Assembly (NCBI RefSeq): GCF_022539315.1
Contig: NC_066315.1
Span: 89,506,990-89,570,989, forward strand
Length of the DNA: 64,000 nucleotides
Direction of reading: 5' to 3'
From: Serinus canaria
Lineage: Eukaryota; Chordata; Aves; Passeriformes; Fringillidae
A program made the position numbers and the translations under genes. The notes under the pieces are model-generated. The model was not told the DNA's origin and did no database searches. It worked only from the letters and a program-made list of their open reading frames with translations. Below are positions 22,896 to 36,660 of this stretch, one piece after another (position 1 is the first letter of the stretch; each line of letters starts with the position of its first letter).

Positions 22896-25800
22896 TATGA
22901 GCAGTATTATTTCAGTATTAGTATTATTTCTATATTAACATTGAGCAGTATTATTTGATGTTGTGTATAATGTGAGCTCATTTGTGCTGTCATAAAGTGG
23001 TGAGTTGAGATTCACCACCACAGGGGAATGAAATCTCTCTTACTCTTTGGTCATCTACAAAAAATTCTAGGCAGAAGTCACTCAGCACTGCAGGGTACAG
23101 GCTCTGTGGTGAATACTAGGCTTCGTGGGCAGCAGAGAGGTAGAGAGGACAGACTCTTGTCTCGACCATGAGTGATGTCCAAGTTACAGAGGACAACTTT
23201 CACAATTTCAGCCCATGAACTCATCATGAACCATGGATTTTTGAAACTTTACAAAACCCTAATTTGCAGCAAGACATATTAAGGCAACACTGTCAATGAA
23301 AAAAAATCATAAACCTGTGATTGTTCTATATTTTAACACTCATGACTGATTATTTTTTCCTCTGTAATTTTAGGACTTGAACCCAAGTACATTGATATCT
23401 CACAATCTTGTAAATTGCTTTTTAACTCCTAGTTAGTGAGCATTTTCCCGACATATTTTCACATTAAAAAAATGCTTAAAAGCAGGGAAAAATTCCTAGT
23501 GAGTCAGTTTAACCAAAGGTTGCATCTGTGTTTCATTTCAGTTTCAGTATTTCAGAGTCCTTTTCTGCTTAACTGTCAAGTGAAAGATAAGGGTGTCGTA
23601 CTGTCTGAATAACAAAAGAAATACAATTTTCGTACACTAAAGTGTACTGGCCTTGTGCCACTGTTAAAATTAAATTTGTCCAATACCAGTTAGCTGCTGC
23701 AAACATTTTTATGGCAATAGTTGGCAAAGAGAACAGGTCTTTCTGGGGTTTTGTGTTGCTCCATTTCTCTGAGACAATGGGAAGAATTGACATCGTCTAT
23801 TCAGTGTAGAAGATAGGCTGTCAAGTAAAGCAAGACAAATGTGATGTCCTGAGTGATTATTTCCTTAGATACTAAATCAATGAGCTTATTATCACAGCAA
23901 TTACATTACTAATGTAAACAGATGCTATGTGTAGAAAACTGGTTAACAATAAGGTAGGTAGAGTGCAGGGCTTTATCTGTTACTCAAAAAAAATATTTGG
24001 AGTGTGTTATACTACAAATAACATTTGATTTTCAGTTCATGTGTATCACACTTAACTAAATAAATTCTCTATCCCATCATTTTACATGTAGGAGAGATGT
24101 ACTGCAAAATGTACATAATTCAAGTTTTACTTGTGTAGTCTTTATCACCAACATATAATTAATGTTCTTATCTATATCAATCATTAATAAAATAGAGGGA
24201 TTCTGAAATAAAAAGAAGCACTACAATGCTGCTCGCAAATTAACTCTGCCAATTTTCTTAACACAACTTGTTATTTAGTTTTTAATGAAATCAAAAGGAG
24301 AAGAAAAGCAATATCCTTTACAATGGGTAAAATTAGTTTCATATAACTCTTGAATTTCCTGTCTATTCTTTTACTTTATAAATAGTTATCTCTAAATTTC
24401 TAAAACCTTCTCAGTTCTAGTAATTGCATGTGTGCTTTAGATATATCTAGTATGCATAAAATAAATCATTATAAACACAACAGCATTTATAGAGATATGT
24501 CTTTCTAGCAGAAGGCAGTTCCAACCTATGAAACAATTCAATCAGCTCTTAAGCTTTCTCAGTACAGGTAGGTATTGAGGATATTCATTGTATTAATCCA
24601 AAAGAGTAATGGAGAATCAAAGTAAATTGGTATGAGACTTCTATAAGAAAAGACCATTAACCACTATTTGATCTAATAACAGGACACTTCTACGTGATAC
24701 TGGGGTCTTTTCAGTCAAAGGAGTGGAAGGAGTCCAGCAAGTACTAATAGAGAGCATATGGAGCTGGTCTGGATATAACAGAGATCATGTCAGAAAAAAG
24801 CTTGTCAGAAAACATTGTTTCACCAAGTGCAAAACTTTAAATGGGAATACTGATCACAGAGCTCTCACTACAGAGAATTTTGGCTCCATTGAATGCAGAC
24901 AGTGAAAAGCTTCAGAATTTTTTTTCCTCAAATTGCATTAAAAACAAAGGGCAGATAACAAAGCCTGAAATTTCTTTTCACCACTTTTATTATATATATT
25001 ATAACACTAAAAGAAGCAGTCATATTTCTCCCTACTTTACTATTTCATGAGAAAATTGGCATGGAAAGGTTCCTGCTCATCATCATGTTAAATTAAACTA
25101 CAACTTAATAACTCCAGTTATTTTCTAAGGCATTGTTGAAGCAGTAAGATCTTTTTCTGAGTCATTTAGGAAGGCTCTTTAGGCAAATTGTGTTCACTAA
25201 TTTCTATGAAAATCTGAGTTCTAATCAAAAAATAATCAGAAAAGCAATATTTCCTCAAAGGTTATGTGAAATACTAATTTGAACACCAAGAATGAGCCAG
25301 AAGTTCCTGAGCTGCAGCTGAAGGACATGTTTCCCTGAGAGCATTGCAAGAGTTTATTTTCATGAGATCTTGCAATGTCCTGACATCTTTGGGAGTAGAT
25401 TGCTCAAGATGTTTCCATTCTACAAATCCATTACGTACCTATGTATGTACATGTGTACCAACAACCTCGAGGTGCATTTTCTCTGGTCTGGCACCTGATT
25501 CTGCTGTTATGGAGAGTTAAGTCCTGTCACTACTGCACCATCCTGTCACTACTGCACCACAGGACAAACCTCAGCACCAACACACTCCAACATCCATTCA
25601 CAGGCAGCATGAGATTTTTAGCCTTGTCAACCAACTGCCTAGATAAGTTTTCCCTGGAAGTCAGTCAAAACCATTTTTCCTTTGTGGAGACTGATTTCCA
25701 TGACAGGTATCAGTCACGGCTGTATACAGTCATATGCATATTTTGTGCTAACAGTTATCATCTGGAATTTTTCTTTCAAAAATAAACCATTTCTGTTAAA

Positions 25801-26533
25801 GTGTAAAAAAATCTCTTGGCAAAAAAAGGATAGAGATCAAGTGGAAAGTGTTGATAAATTGCAGTCTTTTTATGGAATATCTACTACAGAATAAAATAGC
25901 CTTAAATGGACAAATAAGGGAAATTACAAATGTACTTATTTTTAGTAATAAAAAAACCAATTACTCAGTATTTCTTTGAAACTGTCAGGGAAGTTTCAGG
26001 TGAAAGACTTCATCCAAGTTTACTTAGAGACCACTCTCAATTAAAGAGAATATAATTTGCAGAAGTTCAAAATTCATTAACATTTCTCTGTGTAATAAAT
26101 GAATCTTTTACAATATAATTTGCATTTTTTAAGTGTGGCAGATACAGTGTAGTTATACTTCTTTTCAAATCTGTTAGCTTTGGTACACAGCATTGGTTTC
26201 TGTCTTCAGAGAATTTCTCTCCCTCCTGCAAAATTTAATTCTGCTGCTTTTGAAATACTTGAACAAAACAGCTCCTTTTTAAAGAAATTTTTTCATGAAA
26301 AGTAATACGGCTTTGCTTAAAACCACACACTGAGGCATATCCTTGGTTACAGGGTCTGTCATTTGTGACTGAATACCTCATTGGCTTTCCAGATATTGTT
26401 TTCTACTGCTGAGTTTCACTGCTCATCCAAAACACATATTAAGATGAGTCTTCAGTTCCCCAGTTTACTCAGAAAATAATTAGAAATTTGGTTCAGATAA
26501 TTAGGCAAATGTTTTTGCAAAATTTCCGTTAAC
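22896..26533. other. Unique AT-rich DNA
   Basis: No genes recognised. It contains an exact tandem duplication at 25522-25559, listed separately. Direct GAGCAGTATTATTT-like words at 22898-22960 are probably simple local duplication. Confidence 0.5.
25522..25559 (+). repeat. Exact 19-bp tandem duplication
   Basis: Two adjacent identical copies of TCCTGTCACTACTGCACCA (25522-25540 and 25541-25559). Perfect identity suggests a recent slippage or repair event. Confidence 0.97.
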
Positions 26534-26552
26534 TTTTTTTTTTTTTTTTTTT
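26534..26552 (-). repeat. T19 homopolymer
   Basis: Nineteen T residues, equivalent to poly(A) on the minus strand. No adjacent retroposon is recognised. It produces the Lys-run in the overlapping minus frame 26452-26745. Confidence 0.95.
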
Positions 26553-29500
26553 CAATTAATTGTAATTTGATGTGAAAATCTTGTGGGAGGAGTGTCCAAC
26601 TCATACTTTCACTTTTCTGGAATTTTTGAACTCTTGAGAAAAATGTTCTGGACATAAGATTATCATTAAAGTTAAACAACCATTCAAAACAAATTTTTAT
26701 AGTCACTGGTAGTCCAGTTTCCCGCATGCATATTTCAGAATCCATTAATTTCTGATATTATTTTATAGGTTGCTAAATGCTGTAACTTCATAACTTCATT
26801 TTCATTGCAGGAGACATAAATTCTTCAGTGAGAACAAATTGAGACTAAATAGTTTTGCCATATTCAGCACTTGTTGAATCTCTGTTTCTCTTTTCTTACC
26901 ATACATTCACTTTACTAATTGAATTCATTAGAATATTTATGCTAAAAATATTAAAATTTTAGAAATCCTTTAGAAAAGCCATCATTTTTATGCCTGCCAA
27001 GAAAAGATATCACATTTTGCAGACGCAGCTAGGTAATATTTTTAAAGAAATGGCAGTATGTATTTATTACTTCTATCAATGGTTAATAAATAAGATAAAG
27101 GTTTTTAGTCCAGAGGTTTTAATTTCTTTTAAAATCATGTATTATGACACTGAACATAATAAATCAAATTGTTTGCTATCTCATCCACTGTCCGAGCAGT
27201 TCTATTGATCGGTGATGAATGAGTCCCCAAATTGCCTACACTGTGCTCTGTTCATGCTCACTGCACTGCTTGTTTTAGCTATGCTTATTGTGAGACATAA
27301 AAAAAAAAAACCCAAAACTAAAAACAAGCTGCAGGTGTGGGAAAATTAAGAAGCTTTGCCAAGGAAGGGCTGAACTTTAGATAGGCTGCACAGCTCTGAA
27401 ATACTCTCTGAGATTGACTTAAGGTGTGAGACATCTGCTTTCCATTTTTTTACTGTATCTTAACTGAGACAATTGCAAATCAAAAACTAGAGTCTTTTAG
27501 AAGTTGGATCACATACTGAAGAACAAAAGGAAATTTTAAGTTCACTCAGGCTACAATGATAAGCATACAGAAAGGGGATATTCTTTCCTCTCTCTTTTTA
27601 TTGTACATATGCTCCTAAACAAAGTGTTTATAAAAATATGTAGAAGTCCATTTCCTCATGGCTGGTTTTCTACTTTGTTCTTTCACACTCTCCCAAGGAC
27701 TCACCACCACACATGACACTGAAACCTCAGTGCAGCACTGGATACTCTTTGTGCTCAGAGAAGACACACCAGGACCTTTCAATGAGACAGAACTGAGCAG
27801 TGTTTAAATCACTTTTCTTATTGCTGTGCAAAACAGAATAACATAATTGTCAGAGGAGCCAAGTTTGAAGTGTGGCTGTGAGAGAGCAAACATAGGTTTC
27901 ACTTTGCCCTAAAATTCCATTCCAACTTTTTAAATGACAGCATCTAGAAAATAAAACTGATTAAATAATATCCTTATTTTTCTGTGGTCAGCAAAATGGG
28001 CTTCTCCATTATGCTCACAATTGGGTAAAACAACAGTTGTTTCCATCAATACATAGGCAGGCAGCTAAAGAAGGGAAAAAGGTGGTTTAGTGCCTTTTTT
28101 CTAGGATATTTTTCTTACAGTTATTGGAAAAGACATGTCTTCAGAGCCAAATGCTCCATCAAAAGATTTAGGATGTAACTGTAGGAGTCCTTCTTTAAAT
28201 ATGTGAGAACTAAAATAAAAATTCAAAATAAAAATATAGATAACCCAGAAAGGTATTTTTCCCCCAAGAAGGACTGAATTTAAAAGAAAGTAGTGACAGC
28301 TCATCATTTCTGAAAATTTGACTACTAATAGATTCTTAATACAGATTTTAGGAACTAGAATCTATTTTTCACCAGTCTTTTGCCCTGTCACTGTTATTTG
28401 TCCCTTTAGAATCTCAAGCAACTGGATTTAAACTTGCAATTGATTTAAGGTAGAACTTCTAGAGAGTAGTCCTCCCACTCCAGTGTACTTTGGCCATGGA
28501 AAATATCTATGCACTTTTGCACAGTACATGACTGTAGAGAAAAGGAGAAAATGCTACAGAGAACTTGAAGCACTTGAAAGGAAAAAATACAAAACCATAA
28601 CTTGGAGAAAACTCACTAAAATCACTTAGAAGTTTGGACTACCAATGGCAAAAATGAAGAATGGAGGGACTAAAATCATGTGATACTGGTCAAAGTTTTG
28701 TATTACTTAAAATTCGTCACTTTCAGAATTTTCAGACCATTGAACATTTGTTTAAATATTTTCTCAAGGATCTCACCATCCCAGGCACTCAGCCAGTATA
28801 AAACACACATAAGTTTGTTATAAAATAATCATATTATCATTAATTTCTCTTGCATCTTACAGAGATATATAATATTTGTTGGCAAAAAGACCAGAAAAAA
28901 AAAGGAAAAATTTTGAAAAATACATTCAGTTTTTCATTTAGGTGGCATTTTCATTTAGGTGGCATTTAATTTATAAAAGTTTAAAAAATGCTACAGTGCT
29001 TAGAAACTATATTCAATGATCCACAAGTAACACAATTCAAGTTTTTCACATCACATATATAGTAACTAAAAATTATGATAATATCACACCACATTTAGCA
29101 AAATAAAGAGTGAAAGTCAGGAACCCCTGAGTTTCACATCTACTACTGTAGTCCTAGCTTTTACATTTGAGCATCTCATCCACTGCCCTTGACAGCTTCA
29201 GGGGAGATTTGACTCCTATTCCTACCTTCCCCCTTTGCTCCAGCAAATGACAAATACAGACAAATAATCAATGGATGCTCATAGAGGCATGGCCACAAGC
29301 AGTGAAAGCCATTTAAAAAGACAGCCATGACAAAGTATTTCCTACTGTACTTCAGAATCCAGGTAACACATATAAGCACCAGCTCAGGGAACAGTGTTGC
29401 CTAGATTCCAAAGACCAAACTTTTATTTCGTCCAAGCCTTGATTTCCAGCAAAGCTACAGTGCACTTCCTACAGCAACCAAACGACGTTCACGTTCAACC

Positions 29501-31683
29501 CAGTGACCCTCTGATGATGCTTAGCTCTAAAGACAGGACTGACAATGTGGAATTTTTTTCCCAGGTCGGCCAGTGTTGTGATCCTTGCTCTGCACAACTT
29601 GCTTTGGGTCACTGATTTGCCAAGGCTAAATAGTTCTTTCTTAAAAACATAGGCTTGATTTTCTACAGATCAGGTATTTTGGACAACTCTTTTCTGAAAG
29701 AGACATTGAATCAAAACTGGCTAAAATTCTTATACTTCTATGTTATTGAAAAATTATTCCACTATGTAACCTTTAAAAGCTAAGTTTAACCATGCACAGA
29801 TGCAGCTGCTACTAAAACAAGGAGCAGAATTCATTCCAGTTCATCATTATGCTAGATCTTTGAAGGCTATGGAGGAAATGAGTGTAGAGCTTCTAATAAA
29901 GCATTTACAAGCCAATTATGAATTTGTGTGCATTTCTAGACGAGGAAGACTGGCTATTAAACTAAGACACTCAAAAGAGCTAAACAGCATTATGCATACA
30001 TAAAAATAACATGAAATTCCTGCTTTTACCACAGTATTATACATTAGTGTTTTATATTTGACATGGTAAAATTGTACATGAAAATGTATATTCTGCTGTG
30101 TTTCCCAGGAAGGATTGGTTTTGCCAGTCAGGGATGCATTATTTATTTATTGAACAGGAGAAGAGCTACCTGAAACTGTGACTTTCTCTAATTATCTATG
30201 TTTGCTGCCATTGAGTAGGCACTGGACAAATGATACTGCCCTCTTTGAAATCAGCACAGAGGCTAATTTACTGATAATTCTAAGAGATCTGGGGAAATGA
30301 TCTTAAATTAACTTCTTTGTTGAATACTCAGAGCACTCTGAAGAGGATTAACTGATACGTGAAGCAAGGAGCACCACTCAGGGTGTCACGTGCATTCTGC
30401 ATACTCATTTCTGTCCCAGACTGCTGAAACACAGAATATTAAGATCAACAAAACAAATCATTACCAAAATGATTTTAGATTTCTATGGTCTTTGTCTACA
30501 GTCAGAAACAGCGAGTTGCTGCTCAGAGTAATAGCAATATCAGAAAGTGGCTGTGCTTTGAACTGGCTGCTTGTACCAGCCCAATACCACTGAATTAGCT
30601 TAACTCTTCAAGATACATACAGGGGGATTCATATTCACACTTTTTTTGAAAGGGATGGAACAAAACTCAGGTCTTAACACACTTTTTGGGACACACTTTT
30701 TGTAATTTTATCAAACTGGCAAAGAAACTTGCTCTCTCTTAATCTTGTATCTAAAGTCTCTAGGAACAAAAGTATATAAGGATTTAATTTTTTCCACATT
30801 ATGTTCTTCAAGTATGCTTAAACAAGAAACAAAAGATCACACATTTCAATACTAAAAAACACACAAGGATAGAGCAACCTGTTTTATACCCTTTTGTACA
30901 TCTTATAAACAACGCATAAATATTAAACCATTTCCTTGGCCTTAATACCCTTTATTGTCTTGATTCTTTTCCCTCTATATTTTAAAGCCAAAATCAAAAT
31001 GTTTTGTTGTGTTGATCTTATTTTCATTGTAATTTACTTTCAAGCTGATTTTGAAAGCTGTTTTAAAGTTCTAACTTAAGTGAAAAAGCAGCTACTACAC
31101 AATAAAATCCTTGGGAAGAAATGTGATTTATGCAGATGAGTTTGTTAACAAAATTTACACATAAATGAGAACATTTTTTTCCATTCCGGTTGCTATTACA
31201 AAGAAACACTGGGAAGTAAATTATCTGTAGAAGAGTACAAGATAAAAAATGTATTAAAAGCTGTAAGAACGAAATTGAAATGTCAAACATAGTTACTTAT
31301 AAAAAACAGGTGATGGACTCCTTGTAAGCTACCTATTAAAAAGAGTAATCAAAGTGAACTAAAATGACTTTAGTTCTCCCACTAAACTTGTGGCTCAAAT
31401 TCTCCACAGCTTTATTTCCTGTTTGCAGAGTTTCATTCACTCCTAGGCAGAGCAGGCTTTCTGAATGTTAAGGCTATATATGATAAGGCTCTTTATTACT
31501 CTCATATATAACATTAGAATTCTGCTACAGGATTTCAAAAAATCCTAATAAATGCTTCTTGGCACTAAGATTTTATGCATTCCATAACCAAGATGCTCTC
31601 AGCCTGCAGAAGAGAGAGATGTGGTGGAAATACAGGTTTTCAAGTTGTAAAAAGGCCGTGAAACCAAAACTGAGACAAGGTCA
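26553..31683. other. Unique AT-rich DNA
   Basis: About 5 kb with no recognised gene. It includes an A12 run (27299-27310) and a perfect 17-bp tandem duplication (28933-28966). Short frames (for example 29394-29615 and 29800-30003 plus) show no domain. Confidence 0.5.
28933..28966 (+). repeat. Exact 17-bp tandem duplication
   Basis: TTCATTTAGGTGGCATT occurs twice with no spacer (28933-28949, 28950-28966). Confidence 0.97.
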
Positions 31684-32350
31684 TTGTGACCAAGGCTGTT
31701 CCTGGCTGCAGGGCACGTTTTCCTCAGGAACGCCCCCCTCAAACCCTCATCCTATTTCTATCCCCCAGTCCCACCACCCCTGGTCACCTTCTGGTGGGGT
31801 GGTGACGCCTCCTGCCCGGGACCTGGGGTCCTGGGACAATGGGGCCAGGAGCACAAAGCATAACGCTGTGACCAAAGTCTCCTCACTGGCAGGCCTTTTC
31901 AAGCCCATGGGAAGTACGGCCACTTGAGCTGGACATGGCTGGTTTGTCAGTTCCTGACAACAGACTGTGTTTGGTACGCAGTGCATTCATGGGCAGTGTT
32001 GTGCTTTTGTCCAGAGCCATGCTGACTTTCCCCAGGTCGGTTTCTGGCTTTTGCGGACGGGCAACGGTGTTGAGAAACCCACCCAAGCAGAAAGGGCCCC
32101 CCTGGCTGGTGATTTCTCACATTTAATTACTTGATTTTCCTTTCCTGCAGTCAGGAAGAAAATGGAATTACATCACGCCCCATGTAGCCTTGGAAAGGGA
32201 CCAATTGTTTCTAATAGAGCCGCTGGGGACAGGCACAATGCATGCGCTCCTTGTTTCACATCGGATATTTGATCGGCCAAACAAGTCTGAGTACTCCTGC
32301 TCGGAGGATCCTGAATAGGGAACAAAGGGGACCAGGCTTCTCCTGTGTCA
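31684..32350. promoter_or_regulatory. Isolated GC/CpG-richer patch, function unknown
   Basis: About 670 bp clearly richer in G+C and CpG than the surrounding AT-rich DNA, with more than a dozen CpGs (for example GCGGACGGGCAACGG near 32054). Frames on both strands are open simply because stops are rarer. At 32131-32150 a pyrimidine tract ending in CAG (TTGATTTTCCTTTCCTGCAG) resembles a 3' splice site. It is followed by a frame open for 54 codons to a TAG at about 32313, but two other frames are also partly open and I recognise no protein. Possible readings are a decayed or orphan CpG island, a noncoding-RNA exon, or simply a GC-rich patch. Confidence 0.3.
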
Positions 32351-32718
32351 CTTCCAGCCCCACATAAAAAGAAAATCTTCATTTAGGCACACTTCACCAT
32401 TTTTCACACTTTCCAAGCATCTTCTGAGACTCAGAGATTGGTTTGGAGAGCAATGGTTTCCTACATGGAATTAACAAGCTGATGTTTTATTCTACCCATC
32501 AATAATTAGTTGAATGAATGCCTCTACCACTTCACACAACTGCAGACATGTCTGGTTGTAAATTTACAGTCACCAAGAAGTATGTGACTGGCTTATGACA
32601 CTTGGCCCTGGGACAGTAATGACAGTTTATTAAATTAGGTACATTTCCCACAGGCACACAGATAATGTTACAGATCTTATGCAGATGCTCCACTACAGTT
32701 TGTGTTTAAAACACTGTA
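32351..32718. other. Unique DNA
   Basis: Nothing recognised. Confidence 0.5.
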
Positions 32719-32739
32719 ACCAAACAAACAAACAAACAG
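32719..32739 (+). repeat. (CAAA)n microsatellite
   Basis: Five tandem CAAA units. Confidence 0.95.
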
Positions 32740-32918
32740 AAAACGCTCAAGAATTTCCACATTTAATCAGACCAGCGCTGCACTGCAGTCAGTACTGGGT
32801 CTCTCGTGGCAGTGTATGGAGGATGGGTATGGAGAACCATGGGTGCACAGAGTAATACCTCTCCAGAACACAGCATACATGACAAAAAAGTAGAACTTCC
32901 CTAGAATGCCCTCTCCCC

Positions 32919-32961
32919 TTGCAGTGATTTTTGGCTTAATAAAAGCCAAAAATCACTGCAA
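32919..32961. repeat. Perfect inverted repeat, 19-bp stem, 5-nt loop
   Basis: TTGCAGTGATTTTTGGCTT (32919-32937) is followed, after AATAA, by its exact reverse complement AAGCCAAAAATCACTGCAA (32943-32961). All 19 positions pair. Transcribed RNA from either strand would form a short uninterrupted hairpin. It resembles no miRNA or MITE that I know. Confidence 0.97.
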
Positions 32962-35559
32962 TAAAAGTGAATCAGAGTATTTCAGAGCATTGGATGGACT
33001 TCTGTCCTACCAATCTTGGCATTGCTGCCATTCTCAGGCCTTGAACAAAATATCTAAAAACATTTTCCCCAGTCTCTTCTCAATCAGGCAAGATGAGTGC
33101 CTGAGAGTTACCTGGGTACACCTTCCTTCCCAGAACACATCCACTTGCATGCCTGCCAAAACTGATATTCAGTGCCTATGTTTCTAAACAAGCTTTCAAG
33201 ATCTTAGAGGTCATTTTTTCCAGGTGCCAAAAAATATGCTAAAAAATTGTTCTAAACCAAGGTTTTCCTTAGTAACCATTTAAAACTAATCTACCTATGG
33301 GAAAAATGGAGGCAAAACCTGGTTTTGTTCAGTGCTAGAGATGGGGGTCACTATTCCATGTGCCCATGCTAAAATATTTTTCCAATCAATATCAATCTCT
33401 GTGAGTGCATTGCAGAGATGAGAGCTGTTCTTTCATAACATATGTGGACAGTAGACCACAGAGTCACCCTACACCAAAAAGCAGGACTAGAATGCAATCA
33501 TGACCAACAAAAGGGTATGGAGGAACATTTGTAGCAAACAGACTTCAGCAGGGAGCATCATCAGGATAGGATATAAGGAAGAGAACATGGTATCAGATGA
33601 TGTTATAACTGAAATAAAAATTACTGGCCCCTCATTGCTTGATGATTCTGAAGATGTGTTTATTAGAGAACTCCTCATTATTGCTAATTACATGAAGTCA
33701 GAAATGCTGTATTATCCCTGTTATTTATTCCAAACAACAGGCCTCTAGGACTGACAATGTCTACACAGATTGACTGTGTTCCTGTACCAGGAGAGAAAGA
33801 AATCTCCAAGCTTTCACTGAGAACTTTTGGATTCAATATTAATGAACAACTCAGTATGAGTCCATATGGCTGGTGAGGCCTGAGCTGGAATTCATAGGAC
33901 ATAAGTCAGTGTACTGCAGGAGCCAGGTCTTATATATATTTTAAAATAGAGTTTGTTTTAATGGTGTATTAAGCCACTGATGTCAATAATGAAAGAGAAG
34001 CGACAGATGTGCCTGTGCAGATCAACTAAGCTTTTTTAATGTTTTTAAATTATTTGTTCTGTTGTAGACCTACATTACCTAACAAAAGAAAAATATATTT
34101 GACTGGTACACAGTCTAATTAGTTATACTAAATTTAGTCAAAAGTAGGATTTTCTCTTTCATGCATGTCTCTTGATATGTTTTTTAATGTGTTTATTCTG
34201 AACTGGAATAAAACAATATATTTTGATGTTTCCAAACCAGTGGCTGCTTTTGTCACAACAATAAAATATCAAATTTACAAAATAACAATTCTCTTGAAGA
34301 ACAGAAAGCAGAAAAAAAATCACATTAAAAGGAATTTTACAGGAATTCATGACAAAGTAGGCTCAACACATAAAGTGCACTTGCCAAAACCAGATGTTTT
34401 GTCTGGAAAGAAACAATTAAAAACGAAAAGAAGACATTTATATTCTGGTAGCTTGTCAGTCAGGGACAAAAATCTCAACAGGTAAAACAAACAGGGTTGA
34501 GCAGAGAAGACAGAAACCACTATACTCCAAACTGGGCCTCCACTCCTGTCTTCCCACAATGCAGTCATTTTTAGATGCATCCTCCAAAAAAATACACAAA
34601 TCCAAGCAGAGTGGTAGATTAATGGAGCTGGATGAGTGCACAGCTACTCTTGGCAGCTGAGGCCAAGTAAGACTGTAGGTATAAATGTTAGAAAACTGCA
34701 CCATGGCTATGTTCTGTCTAAAACTAGGACACAGATAAGGAAGTTGGGTGAATGTAAGGTACAAGTTGGAAGTCTAACTAATCTGTTTGGAAGTCTAACT
34801 AACCTGTCTAACAGTGTTAGTGGGCAACTGGCTATTCCAGTACAAGATAGCATTCAGTGCTGTCTGTAGATGCTCAATAACCCATAGTTTCCAAAGTTTC
34901 AGTTTAGGATATGGCACTTCACCATGCCTTAAAGAAGAGGAATACAGTGGGTAATTCCTGCAAAAAGGAATGATGGCTTTTCAGCAAAAGTGATGAAACA
35001 AAACAATCTAGGAGAAATGATGAAGTTGGATAACTCCTGCCCAAAGATCTTCTCCCAGAATTGAGATAATGGGTGCTAGGTGAACTGAAGGGTTCCTTGA
35101 TGTGAGAACTCATTCAAACTTGCCATAGCTGCTCGCTCTACAAGCCTGCTCAATTAGATGCAACTATGATACAATTATACATATCCTGTGGATTGGTTCC
35201 CTTTATCAACTCACAACCACTTACTGGTATCGCCTTGATTTTGACAACTCCTTCAGCTCAAACAGTCCCAACCAACCTTCCAGTCATCTTATCAAGGCTA
35301 AATTCACTCCTTAATTACATTTACTGTGATAAATTTAAATCTAAATTTATTTTCATGACAGAGGCTTGCATTGTGCTGAAATACCATTAATATCCAAAAG
35401 TTGTACTTAAGAATCCAGTGTTGAGTTTGTAACATACCTGGCAGCATTATCTGAGCCTCAGAAATTTAAAAATAGTTGGCTTTACGTGTGAAAATCTCCC
35501 ACAGTAACATTATTTTAACATGCATATTGCTAAGTCATGATTAAGACAACCTTCTGTGG
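32962..35559. other. Unique AT-rich DNA
   Basis: No gene recognised. It contains a 21-bp tandem duplication (34766-34807). Several overlapping frames at 34.1-34.9 kb lie on both strands and have no recognisable domain. Confidence 0.5.
34766..34807 (+). repeat. 21-bp tandem duplication (20/21 identical)
   Basis: Two adjacent copies beginning TTGGAAGTCTAACTAA (34766-34786, 34787-34807) differ at one position (T at 34782, C at 34803). Confidence 0.95.
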
Positions 35560-36660
35560 CCCCTTAAGTGTTATTTTCACGGTAAAGTATGACTTTAAAA
35601 CAACAGCAAAGGGCAGGTGCTTTCCTGGCATTTACAGTAAAGGTGAAATTGATATGTTTGAAATGCCGCAAGTAAACACAGATAGTGGTCTCAGCGCATA
35701 ACAAAGGCCACACATCCCAAACTAACAAAGGTAGCATCAGATTGGAGCTTGAGCTATATAGAAATTCAAACTATACTTGCTGGCTACTTGCTTTAGACAT
35801 CACTGCTTTCCCATGATCACAGAACTCTCTCTGTATTTTGATTCAGCATTGACATGTAAAGAACATTTGTTAATTGTCCATTTTAACACGCAGTGAAATG
35901 TGTGAGATCAGCACAACTGAAGACTTAGAGCTGGTTTTACATGTTTCAAGTGGGTGCATTGAGAAGGCAACTTCAAAACTGAGGGATTGTTTTAAGTGGT
36001 TTAAACCTATCCTCTAAGCCAGCTTTGCTGCTAAAAAGCTACAGAGGTTTAAAATAAAAATAACACATTCTTAGCCTGTTTGCATTTGCTATTCAAAGAG
36101 CTTGTTCGTCTTTAATCTTAACTCTTTATCTCCAGAACTCTGAATGAGGGAAAAAGACTGAGACTATACCAGAATCCTTTGCTCTATCAACAGATACATG
36201 GGAATTAGAAAATAACCCTCTGCTCATTTGCCAATAGCCTTTGCAAGTCACCTAATTAGATGATTAAGTCATTAAAGGGTTATGCGCATCTGAAAAGCCT
36301 CTAGTCAGCCTCTGAAATCAGAGGAGATAAAGACAAGACTCATTTCTTTTTTCTCTTACACTGAAAAGGTAATTAATCCATTTAACTCTGCCTAGCACTG
36401 CTTTTCTGTAGTAAAAAGGAGAGACTGAAGCAGGATAGCTTTTCAGAAACACTCTTTGAAACATCAGAATGACAAATGCCTCTTTCTTTTGCATGCCACA
36501 TGAAGAGGTTTGGCTTAGCCTCCAGTGGTCAAAATTATTTAGACAAGAGATCAGCAGCGTGTGTAATGCTGACTTTGGTATTTGGGATGTTACTGACTAC
36601 CTGCTAATTTGACTTCCTTGTAACTCAGTGCAACGCCTTTCCCCAGAGCAGCATGTAAGG
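35560..36660. promoter_or_regulatory. Candidate conserved noncoding regulatory DNA
   Basis: A repeat-free, microsatellite-free stretch with several homeodomain, POU and AP-1-like words close together. Examples are TTTGCATTTGCTATTCAAAG (about 36081-36100) and TAATTAGATGATTAAGTCAT (about 36253-36272). This texture is common in deeply conserved vertebrate enhancers, but I cannot align it to another species, so the call is a guess from sequence character. No coding frame of note overlaps it. Confidence 0.25.

Noticed and set aside
25522..25559. CRISPR-like direct repeats
   Set aside because: Two adjacent copies with no spacer in a vertebrate genome; a simple tandem duplication. The other short duplications are the same.
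32151..32313. 54-codon open stretch after a splice-acceptor-like site as a coding exon
   Set aside because: Other frames and the minus strand are also open in this GC-rich patch and the peptide resembles nothing known; kept only as a speculative finding.
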